Source: Paramyrothecium sp. XJ0827 (taxonomy: Eukaryota; Ascomycota; Sordariomycetes; Hypocreales; Stachybotryaceae). Taken from it: a stretch of DNA of 64,000 bases. A program made the translations under genes and the position numbers. The DNA is taken from contig JAJFPB010000007.1 in assembly GCA_020881915.1 (NCBI GenBank), forward strand, positions 2,790,001 to 2,854,000. The letters are read 5' to 3'. This document shows, piece by piece, positions 23,861-35,153 of this stretch; positions within the stretch are counted from its first letter, which is position 1; each line of letters begins with the position of its first letter. Below the pieces are notes generated by a model, which did not search any database, was not told the DNA's origin, and worked only from the letters and a program-made list of their open reading frames with translations.

Positions 23861-24883
23861 TTTGGGTGAAATGACTGTAGGATCCCGTGTGGCCTTGAAT
23901 TGTTGGTTGCAACGGTGCAACTAGGGGCTGACCAGCAAGACTGGATACGGCAAATTTTGAGTGTTACACGAGCACAGTCTCACAGTCGTTGGATCAAACG
24001 TCGAAACTACCCGCGCAACCAGGAGACAGGAACCCGGAAGTCTGCTCCAATTATAGGAAGCTAGTGACGGGACGACGGGGGACGACGGGGCCGTTGCATG
24101 GATGCGTCAGACCGAACTGTTGTTAAAGCCGTTTCGGCGAGCTCGTTAAGGAAAGGTATTGCGGGGGGGGGATGGCAACTTACACACGTCGGCCAAGCCA
24201 ACCGGAAGAACTGACTGTTCGGACGCAGGGGGTATTTCAGTCTGAAAAGGAGGGGAGAGAGAAAAAAGGAAAAAAGAAAAAGGAAAATAAAACAGAAAGA
24301 GACGAGAGACGTTATAGTCACTCCAGCTGGAAAGGATCTGACTGACCCCATCGTGGAAGAGGAGGTTGACGTTGGCTTTGGTTCTGCAGTACTCGTTCTA
24401 CGAACATGCATCCAACTAGCAGGTATTACCTTGGGGGGAAAAGCCAACCTCAGGTAACTCATGTCAGCTCAACCCGCCCAGAAGGCATGGGATCAAGTAG
24501 GTACGTAGGTTTACATGGACCTCAATCAGCTTCCTCAATAAGGTCGCTTTGAGAAACAGGCTTTCTACCTGAGATACGTTGCGGAGGTTCAAACCAGGTA
24601 GGTAGGTATTAGTGTCTGTATCTGTAATGGCAGAGACATACAGTAGAAAGCCAAAAAGACGTTCCCGATGAATAGAGTCGGTGACGCTAAGCTCCTTTCG
24701 CACACGGCTCCAAGTACCTAGGTACCACACCTTACCTCGGACCCCCCTGCAACCACGCCTAATCTAAACTTCGAATTCTCACGGCTTTCTGGTGATACCT
24801 CTTATCGCCATCCACACGCTTCCAACCCTCCCTACCCGCCGCACCCGTCTTCCCACGCATCGTCCTCGACCGCCGCCGCAGCC
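23861..24883. other. Divergent promoter region between GNAT gene and TIM17
   Basis: About 1 kb upstream of both genes. No coding frame is supported. Several AGGTA-type words cluster at 24594-24610 and 24714-24740 (CTAGGTACC, CCTTACCTCGG), just upstream of TIM17. A purine-rich tract (GAGAGAGAAAAAAGG) is near 24255-24300. Confidence 0.55.
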
Positions 24884-25419
24884 ATGGATCACGGACGCGA
24901 CCCCTGCCCCTATGTCATCCTCAGTGACTTCGGCGGCGCCTTCTCCATGGGCGTAAGTCCACGCTGCGACCCTCCCTCCATCCCGTTAGGTTTTAGGTTG
25001 AGCTGACATTTTCTCCTTCCCCTTCCCCCCAGGCCATCGGCGGCACCATCTGGCACGGCATCAAGGGCTTCCGCAACTCGCCCTACGGCGAGCGCCGCAT
25101 CGGCGCCATCACCGCCATCAAGATGCGCGCCCCCATCCTCGGCGGCAACTTCGGCGTCTGGGGCGGCCTCTTCTCCACGTTCGACTGCGCCGTCAAGGGC
25201 GTCCGCAAGAAGGAGGACCCCTACAACGCCATCATCGCCGGCTTCTTCACCGGCGGCTCCCTCGCCATCCGCGGCGGCTACAAGGCGGCCCGCAACGGCG
25301 CCATCGGCTGCGCCATCCTGCTCGCCGTCATCGAGGGCGTCGGCATCGGCCTCGGCAAGATGTTCGCCGGCAGCACCAAGCTCGAGATGCCGGCTCCCCC
25401 GCCCGAGACTGCTGTTTGA
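24884..25419 (+). CDS. TIM17: TIM17, mitochondrial inner-membrane import subunit (151 aa)
   Basis: Exons 24884-24952 and 25033-25419, with an 80-nt phase-0 intron (GTAAGT..CCCCAG). The protein starts [20 protein letters not shown], with the short acidic N terminus and Pro-Cys typical of Tim17. Four hydrophobic segments follow, with Gly-rich [27 protein letters not shown] and ARNGAIGC. It contains the PRAT-type G..(RK)..G pattern. Tim17 is the channel-forming partner of Tim23 in the presequence translocase. Length matches the family (~150-160 aa). The Pro-rich tail (PAPPPE) is usual in fungi. Codons are almost all G/C-ending. Confidence 0.96.
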
Positions 25420-25936
25420 TGACGGTTGGCGACCAACTGTGAAACGCATTGCAACGAAGGAAAAATACAGCAGAGACGACCAAGCCTCTCCCAAGACAAC
25501 TCCTACAACACACACCACATCCCCCCCCCTCCGCTCCTCTCCTCTTTTTCAAAGGATGATCACAGCGTCTATAATCAAGATCACCTAGGATAATCTGTTC
25601 GAGTCGTCATACCGCATCGCACCGGCGTTTACGTGTACATTATTAAGGGGGTTCTTGGGAAACAGCGGGTTTTGTGGCTCGATTGGGGTGTGCAGTATAT
25701 CTGGAAATGGCTCCAGGCGTCACGAGTCAAGCCGTGCACAACTCGCACGTCCGACGGAAGCAGGCTGGAAAATATGGACCACGTGTTGCCGGAATCTGTA
25801 CTATATCATCTGTGTCTAATTACTGAAGTCCTCTTGGTCTGGGCCATGGTTGACACTCTACCGTGTCTCTGGCAGACAGAGAACCAAAAAGCGAATTCTT
25901 GATTTGCCTGCATTGGCACCAGTGCGGAAGCGCCTC
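25420..25936. other. Convergent spacer between TIM17 and asparaginase gene
   Basis: The 3' flanks of two convergent genes. No gene is seen; the 89-codon frame at 25633-25902 has no motif. Confidence 0.55.
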
Positions 25937-27434
25937 CTACGTGCATGCCCAGTCCTCGTCTGCCGAGCCGTTGGACCAGATGCTCATGACGGCGCGCCCG
26001 TCGTCGTCGATCCAAGCCCGGTACATGCCGCCGCAGTTGTACTCCTGCAGCACCTCGGACCGCGTGTCCACGACCCGCCCGCGCCCGTCCCGCACGACGA
26101 CGCACTCGATGCCGATCATGCCGCCCTCGCCCTCGCCCGTGCGCCGCCACCGCTCCCCCGCGCTGCGCTGCAGCGTCCCGCCCGGCCCGGCGACGTGCGC
26201 CAGCGCCGAGGCGCCGCCCTCGGGTTTCCACCGCGCCATGGCCGCGACGGTGCGCGCGGCGTCGGTGCGGAGGAAGGAGTCGCCGTTGCCGGTGCCGGAG
26301 ATGCCGATGGACCTCGTTGCGGTTCCGGTTCCGGCGCCCGAGGGGGCACCCCGTTGTTGTTGAGGGCCGACGGGGGTGTAAGTGAACGGGGTCGGCAGGC
26401 AGTCTGCGAGGCAGCCCTTGAGGCTGCCCGCCAGAACCACAGACGGCGACGAACCAGCAAGCGTGGTCATGAGCGATGAATACCAGGTGCGCCCTGCGGC
26501 CGTCGGGTCTCCGGCCTCGTTCCACTCTTCCGCCCAGAAACCGGCCCCCGGCACGGGCGTGTCGCCGATGCGTCCTGTTAGCTTGTTGGTGAGGCCGCCG
26601 GTGCTCGTGGCCGCGCAGATGACGCCGTCCTCGTCCAGGACGACGGCGCCCGTAGTGCCCTGCGGGAGATACTCGTCCGCTGCCCAGGTCGCCGGCCCCG
26701 CGCCCTTCCTCTCCCTCTCCAGGGCGCGCACGTGCTCGTCCCACCGCTGCTGGGTGAAGAAGTACGCCGGGTCGACCAGCTCGAGGCCGTACTGCCGCGC
26801 CAGCTGCTCCGCCGCCCTCCCGTGGAGGATGGTGTGCCCCTGGGCCGAGGGCACGTCCAGCTCCTGGGAGGAGGGGCGGCGGTCGTCCGCCCGCTTGGCG
26901 GCCAGGTCCTCGTCGCCGTGCTCGAGCATCCTGCGCGCCAGGGCGATGGGGTTGCGGACGCGCCGCAGGCCCGTCACGCCGACGCAGCGCTTCTCGAGGC
27001 CGCGCGAGACCATGACGGACGCCTCGAGCTCGTTGACGCCGTCGCGCGTGAAGACGGCGCCGCGGCCGCAGTTGAAGAGCGCGTCGTCCTCGAGCTGCGT
27101 GACGGCGTAGGTGGCTACCTCGAGCGCCGAGGGGGCCGTCCGGGGCTTTTCGCCCCGCGGCCCGCCGTGGGGCGTGAGGCCCGGAGCAGTCATGAACTCA
27201 TTGGTTTTGAGAATCTTTTGGTTGCGAGAGAGTAGCACGGCGGCCCGGTCAGTCCTCGTCCCAAAGGAGGCTCCTGAACCGTGGGCAGAAACTTACAATG
27301 GTGGTCAGCGACTTGCGGAAGGCCTGGTACTTCTCCGGAGGGAAGTTCCGACGGTCAATGTTGCCAGCGCCGCCGTGGATGATGACCCGGGGCTTGAATT
27401 TCGGGGTGGACGAGGTTGGGTCCGGATAGACCAT
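25937..27434 (-). CDS. Asparaginase/isoaspartyl peptidase-type Ntn hydrolase (471 aa)
   Basis: Minus-strand exons 27434-27297 and 27214-25937, with an 82-nt phase-0 intron (GTAAGT, CTGAC branch, AAAAG acceptor). The N terminus has RVIIHGGAGNI, the diagnostic start of plant-type (T2) asparaginases. The middle has LFNCGRGAVFTRDG and NELEASVMV. Autocleavage is expected at Gly-Thr in LPQGTTGAVVLD, making Thr233 the nucleophile of the beta chain. Substrate-pocket residues follow in GGLTNKLTGRIGDTP. Family members hydrolyse L-Asn or beta-aspartyl peptides; taspase-type proteases are related. The protein is longer than bacterial forms (~320 aa) because of inserts, including a charged linker before the cleavage site and a Gly/Gln-rich loop after it, as seen in fungal members. 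Cytosolic; no signal peptide. Confidence 0.92.
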
Positions 27435-28309
27435 TGTGCCCGATCAATGATAGCCCGGTCCGCTTCAGATACGCCCTCACACGTCAACGGCAGTAAGGTG
27501 CAAGTCACAGGTTTCGTTTCCTAGTCCCGAAAAAGACAGGTATATGCTGGGTGACCGGTCTCTTCAGGTTGACTTGTTGCTATCAGACGATTGCACCATT
27601 CGTGGGGCACCGCTGCTTAAATGGAGATTCACCTCCACCCGTCCTTATCTTAACGTAAGGTACCCCACGGTAGCTTCTGTGTGGGGGGCGCGCGCCAGAG
27701 GCCGATGCGGGGCCGGGCCGAACTGGATATAGATAATGATGCTCGGGATCCCGACCTGCTCATCAGCGCCTTGAACGCGTAGATTTATCGAGCTCGGTTT
27801 TCTCGGCGAGTCGTTGGGTTGGCCTAGCCCCATTGACAGGCACTTCCTGAGATCGATCGTACGTTAATACAGCGACATCCTGGGTTAGCAGATGCCGTAC
27901 AGTGGCTTCACTGAAAATGAACATTGCAAGCAGATATATGTTCAAAACAGGAGGGGAGGTAAAATTATACTGAAATAAATACTCTCGTGATATAAAAATG
28001 CAGGATATCGCCCCCAAGCCCAATACAGATAATTTATGCTGTGCTTTTCCCACCGTTGACTCTGCCATCGCGGCGCCAGCATAATTGCTAATTCGACATA
28101 CAGGTATCCGCTCATTTCTCGAGCATAGGTCCTCGTAGTCATACCCAAAACATAACCCTGTGCTACACCCAAGTAATTTCAAAGACGGCAAGGAGCTTCA
28201 TCATATCGTCTTGGTCGTTGCATCCCTTCATCAACTCCAGAGGCACCCGCTTCCTCGGAGTCTACCTAGCCCCAATATCATTTAGCTCGCGTACTGGCTC
28301 GGCAAAACG
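27435..28309. other. Spacer between asparaginase and bZIP genes
   Basis: It is upstream of the asparaginase gene (-) and the 3' flank of the bZIP gene (-). No gene is supported; the 142-codon frame at 27763-28191 (-) lacks motifs. AACGTAAGGTACC is near 27653. Confidence 0.5.
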
Positions 28310-30238
28310 TCAAGTCCGGTCTCCAGGCGTCGTCCGTTCAATCAGCCCAATAGCTGCTTTCAGAGCCCTGTTGACATGCTTGGGTCGGAACCCAGGCGTG
28401 CGGGATAGACATACTGCCTTTCCAATCATTTCTATCGTCACATTAGTGAGGCTGTGGCATGACAGATCTTTCTAGAGTGCGTACCGTCAATCAGCACCGA
28501 GACATTAATCGTTACTTTGAACCGCGAAGGGGTGGTCTGTGGCCAATCCGACTTCGCAAACAGGGCGCAATAGGCAAATCCAGGACCAGATCCCGAATCC
28601 GTGCTATCCGCACGAAAGTCCCCCGTGTTCTGTGAGTTCTGTGGGTCCCACGACATTCCAAAATTCTTCTTCAACCTATCTGGCTTCAAAACCTCAGAAG
28701 CATCGCAGCCCTCGGGTGGGTCGAGGAAATCGTTAATGTCGATCTCGACGTCCGCGAACTCAGCGTATGGCGGTATGAAGATGTTCCGGCTTGTTAAATA
28801 GTAGTCGACATCTGCCGCATCAAAGAAGGTCCCCTCAAAACCCGGATACCTCATGTGCTTGCGACCGGTGAGCCACTCGTCGGCAACCGCTTGGGTGCGT
28901 GTATCGAAGGGACCCATGGAGTAGCCGGTTGAATGTGGTGTCCTTTGGAATTCACGGTCAGGATGGTTCCCAGGAGGTAACCCGCCGCTATATGACAATG
29001 GATCGAGAGCTTGTCCAGCTTGAGCATCACTTAAGGCGTAGGTACCGGCACCGCCAAGGTTGGTGAATGGTGACGTCCAGTTGCTGAGGCCTTCGTCTTG
29101 CTTTCTGCCGGTCGACCTAGCCAACCTGTTCACAATGGTTTTTCGATCCTCAAAAAGTAAGCAAAACCCAAAGACTGCGGCAAACTGCTCGGGTGGAGGG
29201 TTTGGCATCAAAGCGAGCCGCAGCCCCGCCTCGACTGTTGTTCGATGCAATCGCCGCCCGAAGGAGCGTTCGTGGGTAGAGTACGACGCTGGCAAAGGGA
29301 GACTTTGGGTCAGAAGGGGTGTTTGGAAGTCAAAGTTGGAAGTGAACTGTAGCTGCGGCTGTAAGTCGATGTAGAAGGGATAGCTTGCGTTGTCTGGGGT
29401 GGGTTGTGTGATGACTTCGTACTGTGGCGGATTCAAAGCAAGTGCGGATCCGGAAAAGTCAGGCAGTGCAGTCTCGGGAGCTGCTTCGTCCGCGACGTTG
29501 GCACTTGAATTCGAGGGTTCCAGGGCCTTTGGACTGCGTTCGACAGTGCTAGAACTTGACGTAGACGGCTGTGCATCGGCTTCGTCGAAAATGGCGTTGG
29601 CCGTTTGGTCAGAGTTGGTCTGACTTGACTGTTCATCGTCCGAGCTGGACTTGTTTTCCAGACGTGAAAATCTTTCCGAGATCTCCTTCAGATGGCGGAC
29701 TGCCTCGGGTGCTGAGTTGAGCATGCCCTGAGCGACGGCGATGTCATAAAAGGTGCTTAAGGCCTTGCTCATGCCCTCATTGACATTCTCCAGGTACTTG
29801 ACCTGCTGCTCCAGTGTGCTGATGGCATGATCTTTACGGTTACGGTAAGCACGCTGTGCGAGGCGAATCTGCGTGCGACGGCGCTGGAGGGTGGTTAGTT
29901 ACATTGACTTTTAACCTTTGCCCAGGCATTTGAGCATAACGGCTAGACGCGAAGGCTCCAGGGCGAATGCAAGGGCACGATAAGATAGATAGATGTGAGC
30001 TTACGTCTGCTGCGGTCTCATCTTGCGTGTTTAAACGGGGCCGTCCACGTGCCCTCTTCTCGTCTAGTTTGTCTGCCGCCGATCCGTCTTCGACGACTCT
30101 GGCGCGCTTCCGCGGAGGCTTTTGCCCCTTGGATGCATCTTGGCCCTTTCGCCCCTTAGCAGACGCGCTACCCGCGTAGTACTTCTCCGTCCCGTCGGAC
30201 AGAGGAGGGGTCTCCAGGACAACAGATTCAGGATACAT
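28310..30238 (-). CDS. bZIP transcription factor with AT-hook-like motif (584 aa)
   Basis: Minus-strand exons 30238-30005, 29883-28485 and 28431-28310. Intron 1 is GTAAGC..CTCCAG with a CTAAC branch; intron 2 is 53 nt, GTACGC..GATAG with a CTAAT branch. The N terminus has NLS-like PPRKRAR (42-48) and KRARGRPRL (61-69), whose RGRP core resembles an AT-hook. The bZIP basic region RRRTQIRLAQRAYRNRK (79-95) leads into a zipper with L102, L109 and M116. The invariant Asn of the basic region is replaced by Ile84. The long C-terminal part, rich in Ser, Pro and Asp, ends in a conserved-looking block (MIGKAVCLSRTPGF). It acts in the nucleus; targets are unknown. It shares a promoter region with the kinase gene and has a uORF. 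The start at 30238 is the first in-frame ATG; the frame is open upstream to a stop. Confidence 0.88.
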
Positions 30239-30267
30239 GCTTGCTGGTCGATTCACGTAGGGGCCAC

Positions 30268-30399
30268 TCAAACCCCAGGGTGGCTCATCAAGGGATGGTG
30301 GTTTTGCGGATACGCTTGGCCGTAGGTTCTGGCAGCTTCAGCGCCGGCTCCAGCTCCGGACTGAAACCTGGCAACAGAGACAGGGACAGAGGCGGTCAT
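30268..30399 (-). other. Upstream ORF in the bZIP leader (43 codons)
   Basis: An ATG at 30399 opens a frame ending in TGA at 30270-30268, 29 nt before the bZIP start. It encodes a peptide beginning MTASVPVSVARFQ. If the leader extends this far, it could limit or regulate translation of the bZIP protein, as known for fungal CPC1/GCN4-type genes. Alternatively it is part of a differently spliced N terminus, but I found no good donor to join it in frame. Confidence 0.4.
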
Positions 30400-31110
30400 G
30401 CCACAGACGGCTGCTCGGAGATGCTTCGTAAGGACCACGGAAGCAGGGATAAAATGAGATGAAGTCGGAAGAAGGTGTCAGCCTAGGAAGAGCGGCGGAT
30501 CCGGCAAAGCGATCCTGGGGTCCACAGGCGGATGTCGAAAAGTGGTCGGTCGGTCAATTCCTACTCTTCCCCCGCAATGTGGTACCTGCCCTGATTCGCT
30601 CTCCATTTGGATTATTCAGCTTGGCGCCGGCGGTTGCGCACAGTGCCAACTCAAATCTGACCTGGACTTTTGGCCCGTTGGAATAGTTGATTGATTCGCT
30701 CTCCTACTCAGCCTCAATCTTTCTGCAGCCGAAGGGGCTGTGCCATATTTTTCTTACTTCTGGAAGAAAGAAAGAAAAAAAGAACAAGCAACGTCCTTTT
30801 CCCCTTCGCGATGAGAAACTGTTCAGCGGTCGTGTGATTCCGGCGAAAGCCAACCAAGAACCAAGATTGTATCAAGAACAGCCGGCTTGCGGCTCCGCCA
30901 GCTCAAGCGCTTCCCACTTGACCAATTGACCTGAGCGATGCGCCCTCCCCAACGTCCAGTCGCAGATTAAAACTATCTGCCCTCGACTATACTGAACCAA
31001 ACCGACTCACTCCAGTGTTTTAACTTCGAACTAGTCGGCAGACGATGGCACTGTGACTACGGATACCGTCTTCCTACAACTGAAGCCAATACCTTCTCCA
31101 CTGTACAAGC
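30400..31110. promoter_or_regulatory. Divergent promoter region, bZIP (-) and kinase (+)
   Basis: About 0.7 kb between two divergent regulators. No coding frame is supported. A purine tract (GAAAGAAAGAAAAAAAGAAC) is near 30765-30785. The kinase-proximal 200 nt hold pyrimidine-rich leader sequence. Confidence 0.5.
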
Positions 31111-33422
31111 ATGGCCGACCCCCGGCAGCGCTGGACCACGGTTGGCAAAGGGCCTTCCACAACCCTCTACGATCGGGTTTGGCAGTTTGAGCAGGAGGCC
31201 AAGGAACAAGAGGTCATTAGAGCATTGGATGGCGATGAAACGTGGCCAAGCGCGTGAGTAGGCCCCCGCGACTCCAGCGCATCCGCACGTAGTGGCCGTT
31301 AGCTAACGCTATTCCTAAAATTAGGCACAAACCTTTGTTCTGCGGTGCCGAGGCGAAACGGTTCGATTCCAAGCTCGTCAAGCTATCCGATCTTGGTTAT
31401 GGTGCATTTGGCTGCGTGGAAAAGGTCGTCCATGGTACAATTCACCTGGCGCGCAAGCGCATCATTCGGAGACGAGGCTTCAGCATCGATGACTTGCGCC
31501 AGGAGGCGTTGACGATGCGGAAGCTCGACCATCGCCACGTTGTCAAGCTCGTCGCTACATACGCACCAAGGGCCCACGAGCTCTGCTTGCTCATTTGGCC
31601 CGCCGCCATCTGCAATCTAAGCCATCTCTTGGACGATATCGAAGCTCTGAGACAGAGCGAAGGAGACCGAGAGGACATCCTGGAGCGGCTTCATGCGTTA
31701 GACATCAAAGACTTGAGCGCTGTGGACCCGTCCCCGTCCTCTCAGTCTCTCGAATCGGCGGCTAGATGTCCCCTTGAGTTCCTTCGTGCCGTCGTTGGTT
31801 GCATTGCTCGCGCCTTGGCATATTGCCATGCCAATGATGTACGCCATTTAGATATCAAACCCTCCAACATCCTCCTAAAGGCCGATCGTGTCTACTTGGC
31901 CGACTTTGGCATCTCGAGAGATGTCAGTGGTCAGGACCATACCACTACCAAGGACATACCCGGAACGGAACGCTGGCGTGCCCCGGAGTTATACGGTGAT
32001 CAGGGCTCGAGCATGCAGCTATCAGACATTTACTCACTCGGACTGGTCTACCTGAATATAGCGACCGTGCTGTACAACGTGCGGGTTGCAGAATTCGATG
32101 AAGCCCTCAGCTACTCAGGACGACATAGCCTAGAGGATCAACTTAGAAGCCGTGAGGAGAAACTCAAGAAACACATTGAGAGACTGACTGCTCATGCCCT
32201 CGTCACCCCACCATTCATGTTCACCTACGAAGGACAAGAGACGGTTAGACCGCGACCTCTAATTAATATAATAACTCGCATGGTAGCCTCCAACCCTCGG
32301 AGCAGATTGACCGTGGATAAGGTTGACGAGAAACTATCAATGCTCGGTGGCGTCCATCAAATCTACCATGGTGAATGCTGCAAACGGCCAATCTCTTGGG
32401 TAGAGGACAGATGGGATAAGAAATTTATGAGCCTAGTCACCTTGCAGAAAGAGAATGAGCGGCAGCGGAGACGGATAGAGGAGCTGGAGCAGCGCGTGGA
32501 GAACACACGTCGCATGCAGGAGGACGAGTTGGCTCTGCTACAAGCTCGCCTGAAAGAGGCAGAAGAGAAATGCCGGCGGCTCGAGCTGGAAAAGCAGACG
32601 GAGTTCAAGCAGGTTCCCGGTCGCGGTCCGCACCGGACCAGTCTGCCGGCCGTTATGAAAGCCGGGCCAATGACCAGGTCCGGGGCCGTCGGACTCGGTG
32701 TTGGTAAGCCCCGATCCACCCCGGCGACGCCTGCCCCTCGGCCTCCCTTGCAACCCGCTTCGCGATCAGCGCAGCGCTTCAAGTCCGACACTGCGCGGCG
32801 ATGGTCCGACATACAGCAAACTGCCGCTCCGAGCCCCAGCCAGAGCCCCATTCCCCTCCGCTTGGGCACGGAGTCGCCAGGTCAAAGATCCCCAAACCTC
32901 GCAAGTCCAGCAGGCTATGCTCTGCGGTCTCGGGGATCGGGCTCCAAACTCCCTCTGCCCATCACGCCGAGTCGGAGCGCGACGCCCCCGTACGCGCGCG
33001 AGCCCAGTTTGACCGACAGCAGCATGGCGTCCTCGGTCTTTTCACGACATAGCGTAGAAACAGTGCCTACACCCGCACAGAATAGCCCTGCGCCACCTGC
33101 GTCGGCCGTGTGCGGTGGTAAGGACGGCAGCGATCAGCCAGATCCGCATTGGGGTGCGCTTCCAAACAAATCCCCGCTGAGCACTCAACAGCGACCCTTG
33201 ACGCCAGATCATCAAGCACCTTTCTATCCGCCTCTGAGTCCGACGGGATCGCACCAGATGTCCTCCATCGCCTCATCGCCGCGAACGCGAAGATCAGATT
33301 ATGCGGGGGGAGCAGATGATGCTACGACGACGGCAGGCCCGAATAAACCACGTACTCTGAGGCCAGAGATCAGTTGGGCAGAGGTAGCAAAAGTGGAAAA
33401 GACACAGATCAGGAGACGCTAA
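31111..33422 (+). CDS. Ser/Thr protein kinase with coiled coil and Ser/Pro-rich tail (746 aa)
   Basis: Exons 31111-31253 and 31325-33422; the 71-nt intron has GTGAGT, a CTAAC branch and TTAG. The start is the ATG opening MADPRQRWTTVGKG. The kinase domain covers ~65-390: Gly-loop LGYGAFGCVEKV, catalytic lysine K92 (LARKRI), catalytic loop HLDIKPSNIL (222-231), DFG at 241-243 and activation-segment end GTERWRAPEL (261-270). All catalytic residues are present, so activity is expected; the loop Arg of HRD is Leu, making it a non-RD kinase. An ~50-residue insert lies between the N-lobe and the catalytic loop. A coiled coil follows at ~418-480, then ~260 disordered residues rich in Ser, Pro and Thr-Pro sites. 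I cannot place it in a named family. It is divergent from the bZIP gene. Confidence 0.93.
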
Positions 33423-33898
33423 AAGGGAAACACAAGCCAGCGGAAGTTTCAGACGAATATATGAAATGATTATGATAGGTATTCATGAATAACACCGTGA
33501 TAAGTGCGGTGCATGAATGGATGCGAACCTGGAGAGTTTTTCGGACTTGGCCGATAAACAGCAATAGTTTATGCTATGATTGTGTACAAGTCGTCAATCT
33601 ACATATATCCTGTGTAGAGTAGATTCGGGATCTACATTATCTAAAAATACAAGCCGGCCTGGCCGCTCGAGTTATGCCACTAAGAGACTGCATCAATGTT
33701 ATGCAAATCGTCTCTGTGACCAAATATCTTCCATCGACACAACATCATTGGGAGCTTCTCCCCCAATCATAAGAGGGGCCTCTGGTAAGTAGGTCATGGG
33801 CGAAGCAATAAGTGTGGTGGAAGACCTAGTTGCCGCTAGGTGAGGATTAGGGAGAAGGTAAAGCCCTTGGCGTCCAAGTCAGATCGACATGTCGTCCC
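33423..33898. other. Convergent spacer, kinase (+) and LYR gene (-)
   Basis: The 3' flanks only; nothing else seen. Confidence 0.55.
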
Positions 33899-35153
33899 TC
33901 ATCTTCGCGAAGCCTTCGAAGGGACCTGAAATCCCACGTCTCTACCCTTGGAGTGATATGCCAGTGCGTTCCGTAGGCGACTATGCTGTCCTGCTATTAC
34001 GCCTTGCCAAGAACGAGCAATATAGGGGTCTTTGATTTCCTCGGGGGTAGGCCCACCAGGTTCTGCAGCCCTGCCTTGGTCCGGCAGTGGAAGCCAATGG
34101 CTAGAAGATTTGACTTTCAAAGAGGACTCAGTGGCCGGCGATCGACCATGGGACTCGTCGTCTTGGCCAGAAGACAGGTTCCGGGATGGCTGGTGGTCTC
34201 CGGAATCTTCAGCCTTGGGCGCCTCTTGCTCAGCGAGACTCTTCTCTCGCGAGTAAATCTCATGTAATGCGGCCCCTCGTGCTCTCCAATCTTCCCACGA
34301 CTTCTCCACTTGCCACTCCCACCATAAACGGGAGAGCTGCGCCGTCCAGCTGAAACTAGTCGTGTAGTCTGTCGACTCGCGAGGCCCTTGACCAGTCTGC
34401 TTCCTCAGCTCTTTCTCGACCAAGTAGTCCCATTCGTCTTCGAGCAACGCAACCGGAACCTCCTCGGTTTCTGCTGCTTTCAAGTTGAGGATGTATTGTT
34501 TTTGCGATTGGATTCTGCGTAGCATTGGCTGTGTCATGCCGGGCGGCTGCGGCTTCTTCATGCGCAAGAACGGCAAGCCGTCGGCCGTAGCGCCGAGGCG
34601 GGGAATTTTGCGTTCGCCCTTGAGGGCTTCTTTCGGGCGTGGTGGGTTGCTGGGAGCATACACGGGCTGCCGTCCAGGCTGTGATATTTTTGTGAGAAGA
34701 GGGATTCGAGGGCGAGGTGATCGACCGGTTTGTAGTGAAGGGTTCGCGTGGTCGGAGGGGCTTCGCGTTGGTCGAGAGGTCCAGGGTCGAGCATTCAGGT
34801 AATCCAGTACCTGCTGATGCTCCGCAGAGCCTTGCGATCGCGCTTTGGAGAAGAGCCCAAGGAACTAGATCAATTTTAGCAGGCGAATACGAGAGAAAAA
34901 AGTCCCGTCAAACTGTGCGAACCTTGTATCCCGCAGTCATCCCCGCAAAGATCAGTCTGAAGCTGGAGTAGGTTCGGTTCTTGGCGAAGCGCTTCCTGAC
35001 GACTTGGGAGACTGGGTGAAACGAGGAGGCCGCCTGCTGGGCACCCTCTGGTATGGGTATCTGCTTCGCGGACCGAAGCAGCGAACGGTAGAGCGCGAGC
35101 GCAGCGGTGCGGTGTCGCGAGCTTCGCGAGGCAACGAAGCGCGAGGGAGCCAT
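33899..35153 (-). CDS. LYR-motif (Complex1_LYR-like) mitochondrial protein with long C-terminal extension (398 aa)
   Basis: Minus-strand exons 35153-34923 and 34864-33899. The intron is 58 nt, phase 0 (GTTCGC, GCTAAA branch, ATCTAG); joining gives AGMTAGYK-FLGLFSKARSQG. Residues 16-31 (TAALALYRSLLRSAKQ) contain the Leu-Tyr-Arg motif at 21-23, followed by a helix with Arg and a Phe (VVRKRFAKNR), as in small LYR proteins that bind acyl carrier protein and help assemble respiratory complexes or Fe-S clusters. Most LYR proteins are 70-150 aa. Here ~300 further residues follow: a basic, Pro-rich linker, a charged block with WWEWQVEKSWEDW, and a Ser/Glu-rich tail. The basic N terminus suits mitochondrial import. 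The client is unknown. Confidence 0.85.

Noticed and set aside
25806..27235. Long frames on both strands around the asparaginase gene
   Set aside because: They are GC-rich shadows; only the minus-strand frame with the HGGAGN and GTTGAVVLD motifs is family-like.
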